Source: Nitrospira tepida (lineage in GTDB: Bacteria; Nitrospirota; Nitrospiria; Nitrospirales; Nitrospiraceae). From it: DNA of 64,000 nucleotides. Numbering within the stretch: the first letter of the stretch is position 1; the number at the start of each line of letters is the position of its first letter. The notes under the pieces are model-generated. The model saw only the letters and a list, made by a program, of their open reading frames with translations, made no database searches and was not told the origin of the DNA. The DNA lies in NCBI RefSeq assembly GCF_947241125.1, contig NZ_OX365700.1:806001-870000 (forward strand). The letters are read 5' to 3'. Below are positions 33,553-41,441 of this stretch, one piece after another. The position numbers and the translations under genes are program-made.

Positions 33553-35136
33553 TCATTCGCGGGTCCGTTCGGTGATGTCTTCGGCCAATCCCGCCACCCG
33601 ATAGACGCGACCGTCGCGATTGAGAATGGGAAAGGCCCGGTCTCGGATCACCCGGATCGATCCGTCCGGACGGATGATGCGATAGGTCTCGTCATAGCGC
33701 CCGGGGACCTGCTTCGTCAGCGCCGCTTCCCGCACGCGGGACTGATCGTCCGGATGAATCGAATCCATCCAAGAGCCGGGGTAGGCGTAGAGGCTGCCGC
33801 AGGACCGACCCCAAATCGTTTCATAGGCCGGGCTGACGTAGAGGATGCGCGTCTTCTCGGGGTCCGACAGCCAAAAGACCTCGCGGATGTGTTCCGCCAA
33901 TTGGCGAAACATTTCCTCGCTTTCGCGCAAGGCCTCCTCGGCCCGCTTGCGGTCGTTCACGCACTGCAACGTTCCGGCCATCCGCACGAACCGCCCCTGG
34001 CTGTCCCAGATGGCCTGGCCCCGCGATCGAAACCAGCGGTATTCGCCTCGCTTCGTGCGCAGCCGGTATTCCACGTCATAGGGGCGCCCGCCGTTGATGT
34101 GGGCGGAGAGGGCTTCGAACACCATCTCCTTATCATCCGGATGGAGCCGCGACGTCCAGCTTTCCAGCACGTCCGGAAATTCCTGCTCTCCATAGCCGAG
34201 CAGGGCTTTCAGGCGCGGCGACCACCAGACCGGCGTGTCGGGCGACGACCAAGGTTGCCCCGGGCGGGGATGGCCGTCCCAGAGGCCGAGGTTCGATCCG
34301 TTGATGGCCAGCTCCAGCCGCTCTTCGCTGATGCGCAGGGCCTCTTCGGCCCGTTTGCGTTCCGTGATGTCGCGGATGATCCCGCTGAAGAACCGGCCGC
34401 CGGCGCTGGTCCAGGTCGCCAACGAGAGCTCAAGGGGAAACTCGGCGCCGTCGCGCTTCAGGCCATGGAGCTCGATGGGTCTGCCGATCAAACGGCTCTG
34501 GCCGGTCTGTTGCAGCCGCAACAGGCCGGCGGCGTGGGCGTCACGGTAGCGGGCCGGCATGAGCACCGTCAATGGCCGACCCGCGAGGTCTGCCTCCCCG
34601 TAGCCGAACAGCTCGGCGGCCGACTTGTTGCAGGAGACGATCATCCCCTCCTGATCGGCGACCACGATCGCGTCCGACGCCGACTGGACGATCGCGCGGA
34701 ACCGCTCCTCGCTTTCGTTGAGCGCATGCTCGACCTGCCGCGCCTTGACCGCCAGCGCCTGGACGCCCACAGCCCGGCGCAATGTCGCGCGCAGCTCATC
34801 CCGGTTATAGGGTTTGGTCAAGTAGGCGAAGGCCCCCTGCATCAGGGATCCGATCGTCCGCTCGGAATTGGTGAAGGCGGTGAGGATGATCACCGGCAGC
34901 GTCGGGTCCATCCGTTGAAGCGACTCCAGCACGGAGAGGCCGTCCAGATCGGGCAGGCCGAGGTCGAGAATGACCGCGTTATAGTGGCGATCCTGCGTCT
35001 GAGACAGGGCTTCGGTGCCGGTGCCGACGAACTCGACCTTGTACCCGTCGTGTTCCAGCAGCTCCTGCAATGTGAAGCCGATGTCGGGATCGTCGTCGAC
35101 GATCAGAATGGAGCAATCGGACGTGGATGTAATCAT
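33553..35136 (-). CDS. REC-PAS-PAS-PAS response regulator without output domain (1)
   Basis: ATG 35136 is preceded by GGAGGG. The receiver domain (about 1-125) has SILIVDDDPD, phospho-acceptor Asp58 in VILDLGLPD, and LTKPYN. Three PAS domains follow (about 135-260, 265-395, 400-527), each ending in an ITERKRAEEAL-type linker. The protein stops right after the third linker (EDITERTRE) where a kinase, GGDEF or EAL domain usually follows. Either the output is lost or the PAS array itself signals by partner binding. A paralogue lies at 38020. It heads the minus-strand operon with the binding protein and kinase. Confidence 0.88.
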   Translation of the reverse strand: MITSTSDCSILIVDDDPDIGFTLQELLEHDGYKVEFVGTGTEALSQTQDRHYNAVILDLGLPDLDGLSVLESLQRMDPTLPVIILTAFTNSERTIGSLMQGAFAYLTKPYNRDELRATLRRAVGVQALAVKARQVEHALNESEERFRAIVQSASDAIVVADQEGMIVSCNKSAAELFGYGEADLAGRPLTVLMPARYRDAHAAGLLRLQQTGQSRLIGRPIELHGLKRDGAEFPLELSLATWTSAGGRFFSGIIRDITERKRAEEALRISEERLELAINGSNLGLWDGHPRPGQPWSSPDTPVWWSPRLKALLGYGEQEFPDVLESWTSRLHPDDKEMVFEALSAHINGGRPYDVEYRLRTKRGEYRWFRSRGQAIWDSQGRFVRMAGTLQCVNDRKRAEEALRESEEMFRQLAEHIREVFWLSDPEKTRILYVSPAYETIWGRSCGSLYAYPGSWMDSIHPDDQSRVREAALTKQVPGRYDETYRIIRPDGSIRVIRDRAFPILNRDGRVYRVAGLAEDITERTRE

Positions 35137-35147
35137 GGCTTCCCTCC

Positions 35148-35490
35148 ATACCAAGCTTGCTAGACCCGGCGGCTCATCGGGCGAAGCCCCTCTTCATTGA
35201 CGCCGCCGGAGAAATACCTCTCGTGATCCTTCTCGCGCTGTTCTTCATACCAAGCTTGCTAGACCCGGCGGCTCATCGGGCGAAGCCCCTCTTCATTGAC
35301 GCCGCCGGAGAAATACCTCTCGTGATCCTTCTCGCGCTGTTCTTCATACCAAGCTTGCTAGACCCGGCGGCTCATCGGGCGAAGCCCCTCTTCATTGACG
35401 CCGCCGGAGAAATACCTCTCGTGATCCTTCTCGCGCTGTTCTCCATACCAAGCTTGCTAGACCCGGCGGCTCATCGGGCGAAGCCCCTCT
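35148..35490. repeat. 99-bp tandem repeat, about 3.5 copies
   Basis: The unit starting ATACCAAGCTTGCTAGACC recurs at 35148, 35247, 35346 and 35445 with near identity; the last copy is truncated at about 35490. The period is 33 codons, so every frame without a stop yields a long false ORF. The first unit ends at the ribosome site of the REC-PAS gene, so the array is its upstream leader. Confidence 0.9.
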
Positions 35491-35760
35491 ATACCAAGCT
35501 TCGCTTGAACCGCGGGCCTCTTTATCGTCGTATCGTAATTGCGGCCAGCGGAGAAAAACCTCCAGCGATTCGTACCTTCTGATCCAAGCTTCGCTTGAAC
35601 CGCCGGCCATACCAACCTTTGGTTGAACGGCGGGCTCTTCATCGATTTATCGAAACGACGCCCGCCGAGACGCGCCGCCAGTGATGTCTATCGCCTTTCT
35701 CCGAACCCTTCTTCGTTTGAACCGCCGCCGGCGAAACGCCTCATGGAATGCTCCTCTACT
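35491..35760. repeat. degenerate interspersed repeat region
   Basis: No gene is seen. Diverged pieces of the neighbouring tandem repeat recur: CAAGCTTCGCTTGAACCGC near 35494 and 35584, CCAACCTTTGGTTGAACGGC near 35610, and CTTCGTTTGAACCGCCG near 35710. The spacing is irregular, about 25-100 bases. It separates the 99-bp array from the stop of the TonB receptor. Confidence 0.65.
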
Positions 35761-37740
35761 TCAAAAGCTCGCATGCAGCCCGATGAAGATGCGCCGTCCC
35801 GGCTCGGGGAAGCCGGGATTCCGCGCATAGTCGGAATCCAACAGGTTTTCGAATGCAAGATAGGGCTTGAGGCCTTTTCGGACCTCGTACATGAGCTTCC
35901 CGTTCAGCAGGAAAAAGTTGGTGTAGGTCGGCAAGCGGCCCGGCGAAAAATCCGCATTGGTGAACGGCGAGCCGTCGATATAGGACAGTTGCAGAAAGCC
36001 GCTGAGGCCGAACGGAGCCTGATAGATCAGCCGGGAGTTGACCTGATGGTAATAGGTGGTGCCCGGCGCCTGGCCGCGGCTCTCGAAATCAATGTTCGTG
36101 TAGGTGTAGTCCGCCGACATCGACAGGCCCTTGACCAGCCTGGCCGTCACTCCGGTCTCGATACCCTGGCTGAGCAGGGACGTGAGGTTCTGGTCTTGGG
36201 TCACGTTGCCGGGCAGCCGGACGAAGCCGATGACATCGCGAAGGTCGTTGCGGAACCACGTGACGCTGACCTGCACCCGGTCGCCCCAGAAATACTGGTC
36301 CGCTCCCGCCTCGACGGCAAAGTTCCGTTCCGGTTTCAGTTCCGGGTTGCCGATCCCGCTGAAGACGTTCAGGAGCCGGGGCAGGCGGCTCTTGTCGCCG
36401 ATGGCGGCATGGAGTCTTGTGCTGGTGAACGGCTGGTAGACGACGGACCCCCGCGGGTTGACCGAATCGATCGTGCGCCGCTGGACGTACAGCATGTCGT
36501 AGTTGAGGCCGGCGGTGAACAGCAGGTTCGAGACTGGGGCATATTCCGCCTCGGCGAAGAAGTCCGTCGTGAATGACTCCTGATCTTCCGTAAACGCGGG
36601 ATTCACCCCTTCCCGTTGATGGCGGTCCTGCTTCAGGAACGTGCCGGCCTTGAACCGGACCTGCTTGGTCAGGTCATAGGCCGCTTGAAGATTGGTGCCG
36701 TAGACGTCGTTCCGGTCTCGGCTGATGTCGGTGTATTGGGAGAACAACTGGTTCGGATAGAAGACCAGGTCGTTGCTGAAACGGTCGTAATAGACGTTGC
36801 CCCGCAATTCCAGCCGGTCGAACAGCCGGGTCGTTCCATAAAGATCCAGATATTGCCGTTTCCAGGTCGGGAAATTGGTGAAGTTCAACCCCCCGCCCAA
36901 TCGCCCGCCGCTTTGCAGGTTGATGTTCACCGGGTTTTCGAGGTCCGCACTGTAATAGCCGGCTTGGAAGGCAATCCGGCTGGTCTTGGAGAAATCGTAT
37001 CCGAGGTTCAGGGAAATGTTCCCCTTTTCATAGGCTGAGTTTTCCCGAAAGTCATTCGGCTGCACGGGCGTCGGTTGAAAATCCGAGGACAGGGGAAAGC
37101 CGTTGCTCCGGCGATAGCTCCCGGCGAGAAAGTAATTGAAGCCGCCCTTCCTGCCCCCATGTTGCAGCCAATAGTCCTGAGTGTTGTGGCTTTCATAGGA
37201 GGCCGTGAGCCTGGTCGTCGGCACGGCGGTGCCGCGCTTGGTGACGATGTTGATGACGCTGCCGATGGCGTTGGGACCGTAGGCGGCGTCCACCGGGCCC
37301 TTCACGACCTTGATCTTGTCGACGTTGTCGATCGGCAAATTGTTCAAATCGACGTCCCCGAAGAACGGATCGTAGACCGGGCGTCCGTCGATGAACACGA
37401 TGGTCTGCCGCACGGTCAGGCCGCGGATGACGGCTGAGGAGGGATTTTTGCCGCCTCCGACCGACAGGAACAGCCCGGGCACGAATCGCAAGGCGTCGGC
37501 CACGCTCCGGGCGTTCTGGTCGAGAATATCCTGGGCCGTCACCTCAAAGACCTGCGAGGTCGGCCCCAACGTCTGCTCGGTTGAGGGCACCAATTCGCCC
37601 ATCTGAAACAATTCCGGGTTCTGCTCTTCGCCCATGAACGCAAACAGGTCCTTGGTCTCTTGAGACTCGGCTGCGCCGGCCGGTGAATCCATCACGAGAA
37701 TCCCGATGAGACACATGATCAGCAACCAGGTTACGAACAT
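35761..37740 (-). CDS. TonB-dependent outer-membrane receptor (divergent member)
   Basis: About 659 residues from MFVTWLL with a signal peptide. The plug (about 60-180) has VTAQDILDQNARSVADALRFVPG, VIRGLTVRQTIVFIDGRPVYDP and KIKVVKGPVDAAYGPNAIGSVINIVTK; the barrel ends IFIGLHASF with terminal Phe. Such receptors import siderophores, cobalamin or metal chelates using TonB energy. It is less similar to the other three receptors here, lacking their GNNQ-x-x-ANK plug motif and MGWLT tail. It sits between the two REC-PAS genes, so ligand sensing and uptake may be linked. Confidence 0.92.
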   Translation of the reverse strand: MFVTWLLIMCLIGILVMDSPAGAAESQETKDLFAFMGEEQNPELFQMGELVPSTEQTLGPTSQVFEVTAQDILDQNARSVADALRFVPGLFLSVGGGKNPSSAVIRGLTVRQTIVFIDGRPVYDPFFGDVDLNNLPIDNVDKIKVVKGPVDAAYGPNAIGSVINIVTKRGTAVPTTRLTASYESHNTQDYWLQHGGRKGGFNYFLAGSYRRSNGFPLSSDFQPTPVQPNDFRENSAYEKGNISLNLGYDFSKTSRIAFQAGYYSADLENPVNINLQSGGRLGGGLNFTNFPTWKRQYLDLYGTTRLFDRLELRGNVYYDRFSNDLVFYPNQLFSQYTDISRDRNDVYGTNLQAAYDLTKQVRFKAGTFLKQDRHQREGVNPAFTEDQESFTTDFFAEAEYAPVSNLLFTAGLNYDMLYVQRRTIDSVNPRGSVVYQPFTSTRLHAAIGDKSRLPRLLNVFSGIGNPELKPERNFAVEAGADQYFWGDRVQVSVTWFRNDLRDVIGFVRLPGNVTQDQNLTSLLSQGIETGVTARLVKGLSMSADYTYTNIDFESRGQAPGTTYYHQVNSRLIYQAPFGLSGFLQLSYIDGSPFTNADFSPGRLPTYTNFFLLNGKLMYEVRKGLKPYLAFENLLDSDYARNPGFPEPGRRIFIGLHASF

Positions 37741-37883
37741 ACGACCTTCTATGGCGTGAGGCGCCACGCCTGCTCCCCTGATCCGGTCCGCCACCCGTCG
37801 CCCAGGCGGTTGAACAAGTCGGCCAACCTGCCGCCGTGGCTCTTGGGATGCGACGGGTGATCACCTCATGGTCTCGTCGTCTG

Positions 37884-37978
37884 CGTCAAACGTCAGTCGT
37901 CAATCGTGGAATGATGCAGGGGAGGGGGTGCGAAGACTTGCCAGTCCTCTCCGCCTGACGAATGACGACTGACGGATG
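37884..37978. repeat. heptamer-built inverted repeat element, copy 7
   Basis: GCGTCAAACGTCAGTCGTCAA on the left and TGACGAATGACGACTGACGG on the right. Unlike the other six copies it lies between two genes in the same direction (REC-PAS stop 38020, receptor start 37740). Confidence 0.75.
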
Positions 37979-38019
37979 TCCGCTCGCCCGCGACGGCTTC
38001 CTTGCCGATCTCTTCGATC

Positions 38020-39603
38020 TCATGTCGATTCCAACCGCCCTTCGCGCGTCTGGTCGGGCGCCGGCTTGCGCTGATAGGGCGTCCGTTCGATCGCGATCCC
38101 GATCGTGCCGATGATCTGCCCGGCGTCGTTCCGGAGGGGCTCCACATGCGTGTGGAACGTGAGGCCCATCCAGTCCTGCTCGTAGGTGATGGATTCGCCG
38201 GCAATGGCGCGCCGGTGCGCGGCGATCGCCGGGAAGCTGTCGTCCCGGCTGTCGAAGTAGTCGTACAGGGTCGTCCCCACCACCTCGTTGGGCCGATGGC
38301 GGAGCAACGTCAGGCCGGTGCCCAGCGAGGAGGTGAAGCGCAGGTCCCGGTCGGTGGTCCAGAGGATGCCAGGCACCTTGTCGAGCAACAGGTGCAGGCC
38401 CTGTTCGCGATGGTGCAGCGCATCCTGGGCCTGTTTGCGCTCGCTGATGTCTTCGCAGACGATCATGATGAGCGGCCGGTCCGCATGGTCCCGGACGACG
38501 CGCGCGCGTTCCTTCACCCATATGACGGTGCCGTCCTTCCGGACCTTGCGGAATTCCCAGGTCAGCACGTGTCCGTCCAGGGCCAGGCAGGAGGCGAGAT
38601 GACGCCGGATCGAGGCGCGGTCCTCTTCATGCACGACCGTGAAGACCGGCTGGCCGATCAGCTCGGAGACCGCATACCCGAGTTGGTCCGCGCCGAACCG
38701 GTTGACGGATTGCACCAGGCCTTCGGGATCGACCGTGAAGTACATCGAGGGGTTGTCGTCATACAGGACCCGGTATCGTTCTTCGCTGAGTTGGAGCGCC
38801 TCTTCGGCCCGTTTCCGCAAGGTGATGTCCCGGATGATCCCGCAGAAGAACGTGCCCTGTTGGCTGGTCCAGGTGGTGAGCGTGAGCTCGATCGGAAATT
38901 CGCTCTCGTCTTGCCTGAGCGCGTGCATTTCCACCGTCTTGCCGAGGATGCGGGATTCCCCGCTGGCGGCGAACCGATCCAGGCCCCGTTGATGGGCCTC
39001 CCGATAGCGGGCCGGCATCAGCATCGTGAGGGGCTGTCCCGTCATTTGCGGTTCCGTCCGGCCGAACAGCCGTTGGGCGGCCGGATTGCACGACAGGATG
39101 ATGCCCCGCGCGTTGGCCAGGATGATCGCGTCGGTGGCCTGTTGCACGACCGATCGGAATCGTTCTTCTTCGGCGGTCCTGGCCTGATCCTGGGTTCTCC
39201 CGCGAAGCGGCGGAGTCCGGCCCCCGACGGCCCGGCGCAGCACCGACCGCAGCTCCTCGCGATTGTAGGGTTTGGCCAGGAACGCGAAGGCCCCCTGCCC
39301 CAGGCTGGCCACCGACCGTTCAAGGGTCGAATAGGCGGTCAGCACGATGACCGGCAGGGTCGGCACCATCGACAGGATCGCGGTCAGCACTTCAGACCCG
39401 TCGCAATCGGGCAGGCCGAGATCCAGCAACACCGCCGCGAACGACCGCTCGGAGACGCGCGCGATGGCCTCGCGCCCTGTCTGGACCGACTGAACCTCGT
39501 AGCCGTCGTGTTCCAGCAGGTCGATCAGGCCTGCGGCAATATCCGGGTCGTCGTCCACGATGAGCACGGCCGGATGGGGCAGGAGCGGATCATCGACAAT
39601 CAT
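38020..39603 (-). CDS. REC-PAS-PAS-PAS response regulator without output domain (2)
   Basis: ATG 39603 follows GGAGG. Receiver: VLIVDDDPDI, Asp61 in VLLDLGLPD, FLAKPYN. PAS domains at about 140-265, 270-395 and 400-515. It is a close paralogue of the protein at 33553: both share PYNREEL or PYNRDEL, PLTMLMPARYR or PLTVLMPARYR, and the GIIRDIT linker. It also ends directly after its last PAS domain without kinase, GGDEF or DNA-binding output. The pair flanks a TonB receptor, suggesting duplication of a sensory unit. Confidence 0.88.
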   Translation of the reverse strand: MIVDDPLLPHPAVLIVDDDPDIAAGLIDLLEHDGYEVQSVQTGREAIARVSERSFAAVLLDLGLPDCDGSEVLTAILSMVPTLPVIVLTAYSTLERSVASLGQGAFAFLAKPYNREELRSVLRRAVGGRTPPLRGRTQDQARTAEEERFRSVVQQATDAIILANARGIILSCNPAAQRLFGRTEPQMTGQPLTMLMPARYREAHQRGLDRFAASGESRILGKTVEMHALRQDESEFPIELTLTTWTSQQGTFFCGIIRDITLRKRAEEALQLSEERYRVLYDDNPSMYFTVDPEGLVQSVNRFGADQLGYAVSELIGQPVFTVVHEEDRASIRRHLASCLALDGHVLTWEFRKVRKDGTVIWVKERARVVRDHADRPLIMIVCEDISERKQAQDALHHREQGLHLLLDKVPGILWTTDRDLRFTSSLGTGLTLLRHRPNEVVGTTLYDYFDSRDDSFPAIAAHRRAIAGESITYEQDWMGLTFHTHVEPLRNDAGQIIGTIGIAIERTPYQRKPAPDQTREGRLEST

Positions 39604-39621
39604 GAGCAACCTCCGCGGGTC

Positions 39622-39716
39622 TTCGAATGTGAAATGGGGAATGTGGAATGCGAAATGGGAGACGAGGAATGCTCAACGGACGATTCAGAATGAGAAATGT
39701 GAAATGAGGAATTCTT
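39622..39716. repeat. short-unit GGAATG/GAAATG repeat, copy 2
   Basis: Runs of GTGAAATGGGGAATGTGGAATGCGAAATGGG and GAATGAGAAATGTGAAATGAGGAATTC-type units (8-9 base period) lie directly upstream of the REC-PAS ribosome site and within the broken four-helix frame. Confidence 0.65.
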
Positions 39717-39719
39717 AGC

Positions 39720-39935
39720 ATTGGGAGAAGAAGCGCGCTTGTGTGAACCGAGGTTGTGGCGCGTCGTCAACGTGATACGGCTGAGGAGTGCGACCAGTTC
39801 TTGGCACGCCGGGGGCAGCCGGTCGATGTCCGGTTCATCCATCGCGTTGGATTCCTGGATAAGCCGCAACCAATAATGGGTCTCGCGCGCTTCTTTCAAG
39901 GCGATGGACATTTTCGCGAGACAATCCTTCTTGCC
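39720..39935 (-). pseudogene. four-helix-bundle (23S rRNA IVS-type) protein fragment
   Basis: The fragment KKDCLAKMSIALKEARETHYWLRLIQES is the conserved second half of the four-helix-bundle family first known from 23S rRNA intervening sequences, continuing to about ALLSRI. The N-terminal half (usual length about 120 residues) is missing: the frame upstream is made of CATTCCCCATCCCTC-type repeat. Downstream too the frame runs into a repeat copy. Both ends have therefore been replaced by repeats and the gene is broken. Confidence 0.75.
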
Positions 39936-39937
39936 TT

Positions 39938-40001
39938 CTCCCTCACTCCTCATTCCCCATCCCTCATTTCCCATTCCTCACTCAGCACTCGTCTTCGATT
40001 C
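39938..40001. repeat. short-unit ATTCCTCA/CATTTCCC repeat, copy 3
   Basis: CCTCACTCCTCATTCCCCATCCCTCATTTCCC-type units (quoted here in pieces of the unit CTCATTCCC). Inverted relative to copy 2; the pair brackets the four-helix fragment. Confidence 0.6.
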
Positions 40002-40014
40002 TCCCCTCATCCCG

Positions 40015-40037
40015 CCTTCTCCCCTCGGGGGAGAAGG
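40015..40037. terminator. perfect 10-bp hairpin upstream of vapBC
   Basis: CCTTCTCCCC-TCG-GGGGAGAAGG. Same motif class as at 19921 and 30001. Without a T-run; a repeat or terminator. Confidence 0.4.
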
Positions 40038-40066
40038 GAAGGTTGAAGGGGGCATTCTCCAAGCGC

Positions 40067-40094
40067 TTGACCGCTGTCCGACAACTTCTGTACT
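40067..40094 (+). promoter_or_regulatory. vapBC promoter
   Basis: TTGACC (40067-40072), 16-base spacer, TGTACT (40089-40094). It overlaps two direct repeats (see operator entry). Confidence 0.5.
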
Positions 40095-40104
40095 CTGTCC
40101 GACA
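40074..40104 (+). promoter_or_regulatory. candidate VapBC autoregulatory operator (two direct repeats)
   Basis: CTGTCCGACA occurs at 40074-40083 and 40095-40104, 21 bases apart (two helical turns). One copy lies between -35 and -10, the other at the predicted transcription start. This fits repression by the antitoxin complex. Confidence 0.5.
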
Positions 40105-40116
40105 GGAGGTTTCACG

Positions 40117-40308
40117 ATGGCTCTTGTTCAAGTGTCTGCTCGGCTGAATCCGTCCCAGTTGAAGCGAGCCAAGAAGGCCCTCGGCACCAAGACGACGAGC
40201 GAAACCCTTCAAAAAGCCTTGGACCTGGTCACCGAAAAGGCGGCGCACGATTGGGTGATCCAACGGTACAGCGGCGTCGGGAAACCGGATGCCTTCAAGC
40301 ACGCCTAA
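40117..40308 (+). CDS. vapB: VapB-like antitoxin
   Basis: 63 residues starting at ATG 40117, eight bases after CAGGAGG. The N-terminal part (VQVSARLNPSQLKRAKKALGTKTTSETLQKALDLV) is a ribbon-helix-helix-like DNA-binding segment; the C-terminal tail (DWVIQRYSGVGKPDAF) should wrap the toxin. It overlaps the PIN-domain toxin gene by 20 bases, the usual antitoxin-first order. It is expected to neutralise VapC and repress the promoter. Confidence 0.82.
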   Translation: MALVQVSARLNPSQLKRAKKALGTKTTSETLQKALDLVTEKAAHDWVIQRYSGVGKPDAFKHA

Positions 40309-40711
40309 GTTCGCCATTCTCGACACCTCCGTTTACATTGAGAACTTCCGAACCGGCCGTTTCGCATTTCGGATTCTTCAGTCTCCATTCGTGGTCCGAT
40401 GCTCGGCGGTCGTGCTGCATGAACTCCTTCGCGGAGCGCAATCGAAGCTTGAGCGTCGGTTCGTGATGGACTTGATGAATCGATGCCAGATCATCACCCC
40501 CGCCGAAGGTCATTGGTTTCAGGCCGCTGAGACTCTGAGTGTGATGAGGAAGCGCGAGCACGACGACCGCTCCAAGGTGCGCGACTTGGCCATGGATGTA
40601 TTGATCGCGCTGTCCGCTCGCAGCATCGGAGCGGCCGTGATCACCTGTAACAAGGCCGATTTTCAAGCTATCCACCGCCATCTGTCTTTCCATCTGGTCT
40701 ACTGGGACTAA
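40289..40711 (+). CDS. vapC: VapC-like PIN-domain ribonuclease toxin
   Basis: 140 residues. PIN-domain acidic residues are in place: ILDTSVYIEN (Asp), VVLHELLRG (Glu), AMDVLIALSAR (Asp), and the C-terminal ITCNKADFQAI (Asp/Asn). VapC toxins cleave tRNA or rRNA in a Mg2+-dependent way. It overlaps vapB and is likely translated from the same message. The acidic tetrad looks intact, so the toxin should be active when free. Confidence 0.85.
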   Translation: MPSSTPKFAILDTSVYIENFRTGRFAFRILQSPFVVRCSAVVLHELLRGAQSKLERRFVMDLMNRCQIITPAEGHWFQAAETLSVMRKREHDDRSKVRDLAMDVLIALSARSIGAAVITCNKADFQAIHRHLSFHLVYWD

Positions 40712-40718
40712 CCTGGCT

Positions 40719-40768
40719 CCTCTCTCATTCATCACTTCTCATTCTCCATTCCACACTCAGCATTCCCA
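40719..40768. repeat. short-unit ATTCCTCA-type repeat, copy 4
   Basis: CTCATTCATCACTTCTCATTC and CCATTCCACACTCAGCATTCC units directly after the vapC stop, before hicB. Confidence 0.55.
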
Positions 40769-40850
40769 TGGTCTCTCCACAAATGCCCATGTTTCTGCTA
40801 TGGTGATCGTCCGGCTCGCGGGGCCTTGCTTCAACGTGGAGGTGTGGTCT

Positions 40851-41069
40851 ATGAGAACGTTTGCCGCGTATTTGGAATGGGATCCGGACACACAAATGTA
40901 TGTGGGGTTTGTGCCGGGCATTTCGGGAGCACATACCCAGGGCAAAACACTGGATGAACTCCACAAGAATCTGAAAGAGGTTCTGGAGTTATGTCTTGAG
41001 GAATATCGGGCAAGCGGAGAGGAACTCCCCCGGTTTGTTGGTTTGCAGCAGATCGAGGTCGCTGGATGA
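40851..41069 (+). CDS. hicB: HicB-family antitoxin
   Basis: 72 residues from ATG 40851, eight bases after GGAGG. This is the partial RNase H-like HicB fold: FAAYLEWDPDTQMYVGFVPGISGAHTQGKTLDEL, then helix KNLKEVLELCLEEY. No C-terminal DNA-binding domain is attached, so it is the short type. It precedes hicA with an ATGA overlap. It is expected to bind and block HicA. Confidence 0.88.
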   Translation: MRTFAAYLEWDPDTQMYVGFVPGISGAHTQGKTLDELHKNLKEVLELCLEEYRASGEELPRFVGLQQIEVAG

Positions 41070-41299
41070 CGAGACTGTCCATCGTAGACTGCAAGACCAT
41101 GGAAAAGATCCTTCTGCGATTGGGATTTGCAAGCGTCAGACAGAAAGGCAGTCATGTGTTCTACCGTCATCCGGATGGCAGGACGACGACCGTGCCGCAT
41201 CACCCAAGCCAGGATTTGGCCCGTCCTCTGGTGCGTGAGATTCTCCGAGAGATCGATCTCACGCCGGAACAGTTTCGCCGCGAGTTGGACAATCTTTAA
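41066..41299 (+). CDS. hicA: HicA-family mRNA interferase toxin
   Basis: 77 residues. The double-stranded RNA-binding-like HicA fold shows MEKILLRLGFASVRQKGSHVFYRHPDGRTTTVPHHPSQDL; the catalytic His is in GSHVFY. The rest is the usual helix RPLVREILREIDLTPEQF. HicA cleaves mRNA in translation-independent fashion. It is coupled to hicB by a four-base overlap. Second toxin-antitoxin pair within 1 kb of vapBC. Confidence 0.88.
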   Translation: MTRLSIVDCKTMEKILLRLGFASVRQKGSHVFYRHPDGRTTTVPHHPSQDLARPLVREILREIDLTPEQFRRELDNL

Positions 41300-41381
41300 G
41301 GCATCGGCGCTGCCGAAATAACGACGCGCATGATCGCGCTCCTCGCAGCGGCGAGGCATGGAGAGTGGCTCTCCTAACTTA

Positions 41382-41438
41382 GTCTTTATCATTTCTCATT
41401 CCCCATTCCTCATTTCACATTCCTCATTCATAACTTCC
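41382..41438. repeat. short-unit ATTCCTCA-type repeat, copy 5
   Basis: CATTTCTCATTCCCCATTCC and CTCATTTCACATTCCTCATTC units in the convergent gap between hicA and the TonB receptor stop. Confidence 0.65.
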
Positions 41439-41441
41439 TTT

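Noticed and set aside
33340-35163. 607-codon open frame on the plus strand opposite the first REC-PAS gene
   Set aside because: The minus-strand frame has full REC and PAS motifs; the plus frame is an Arg/Gly/Pro-rich shadow, common in G+C-rich coding DNA. The same applies to 38002-39693 and 41712-43628.
35148-35490. CRISPR array
   Set aside because: Units are near-identical over the full 99 bases with no variable spacers, and there are no cas genes.
35157-35582. 141-residue repetitive protein on the plus strand
   Set aside because: It is only the 99-bp tandem repeat read in frame (33-residue period). No ribosome site and no non-repeat coding part.
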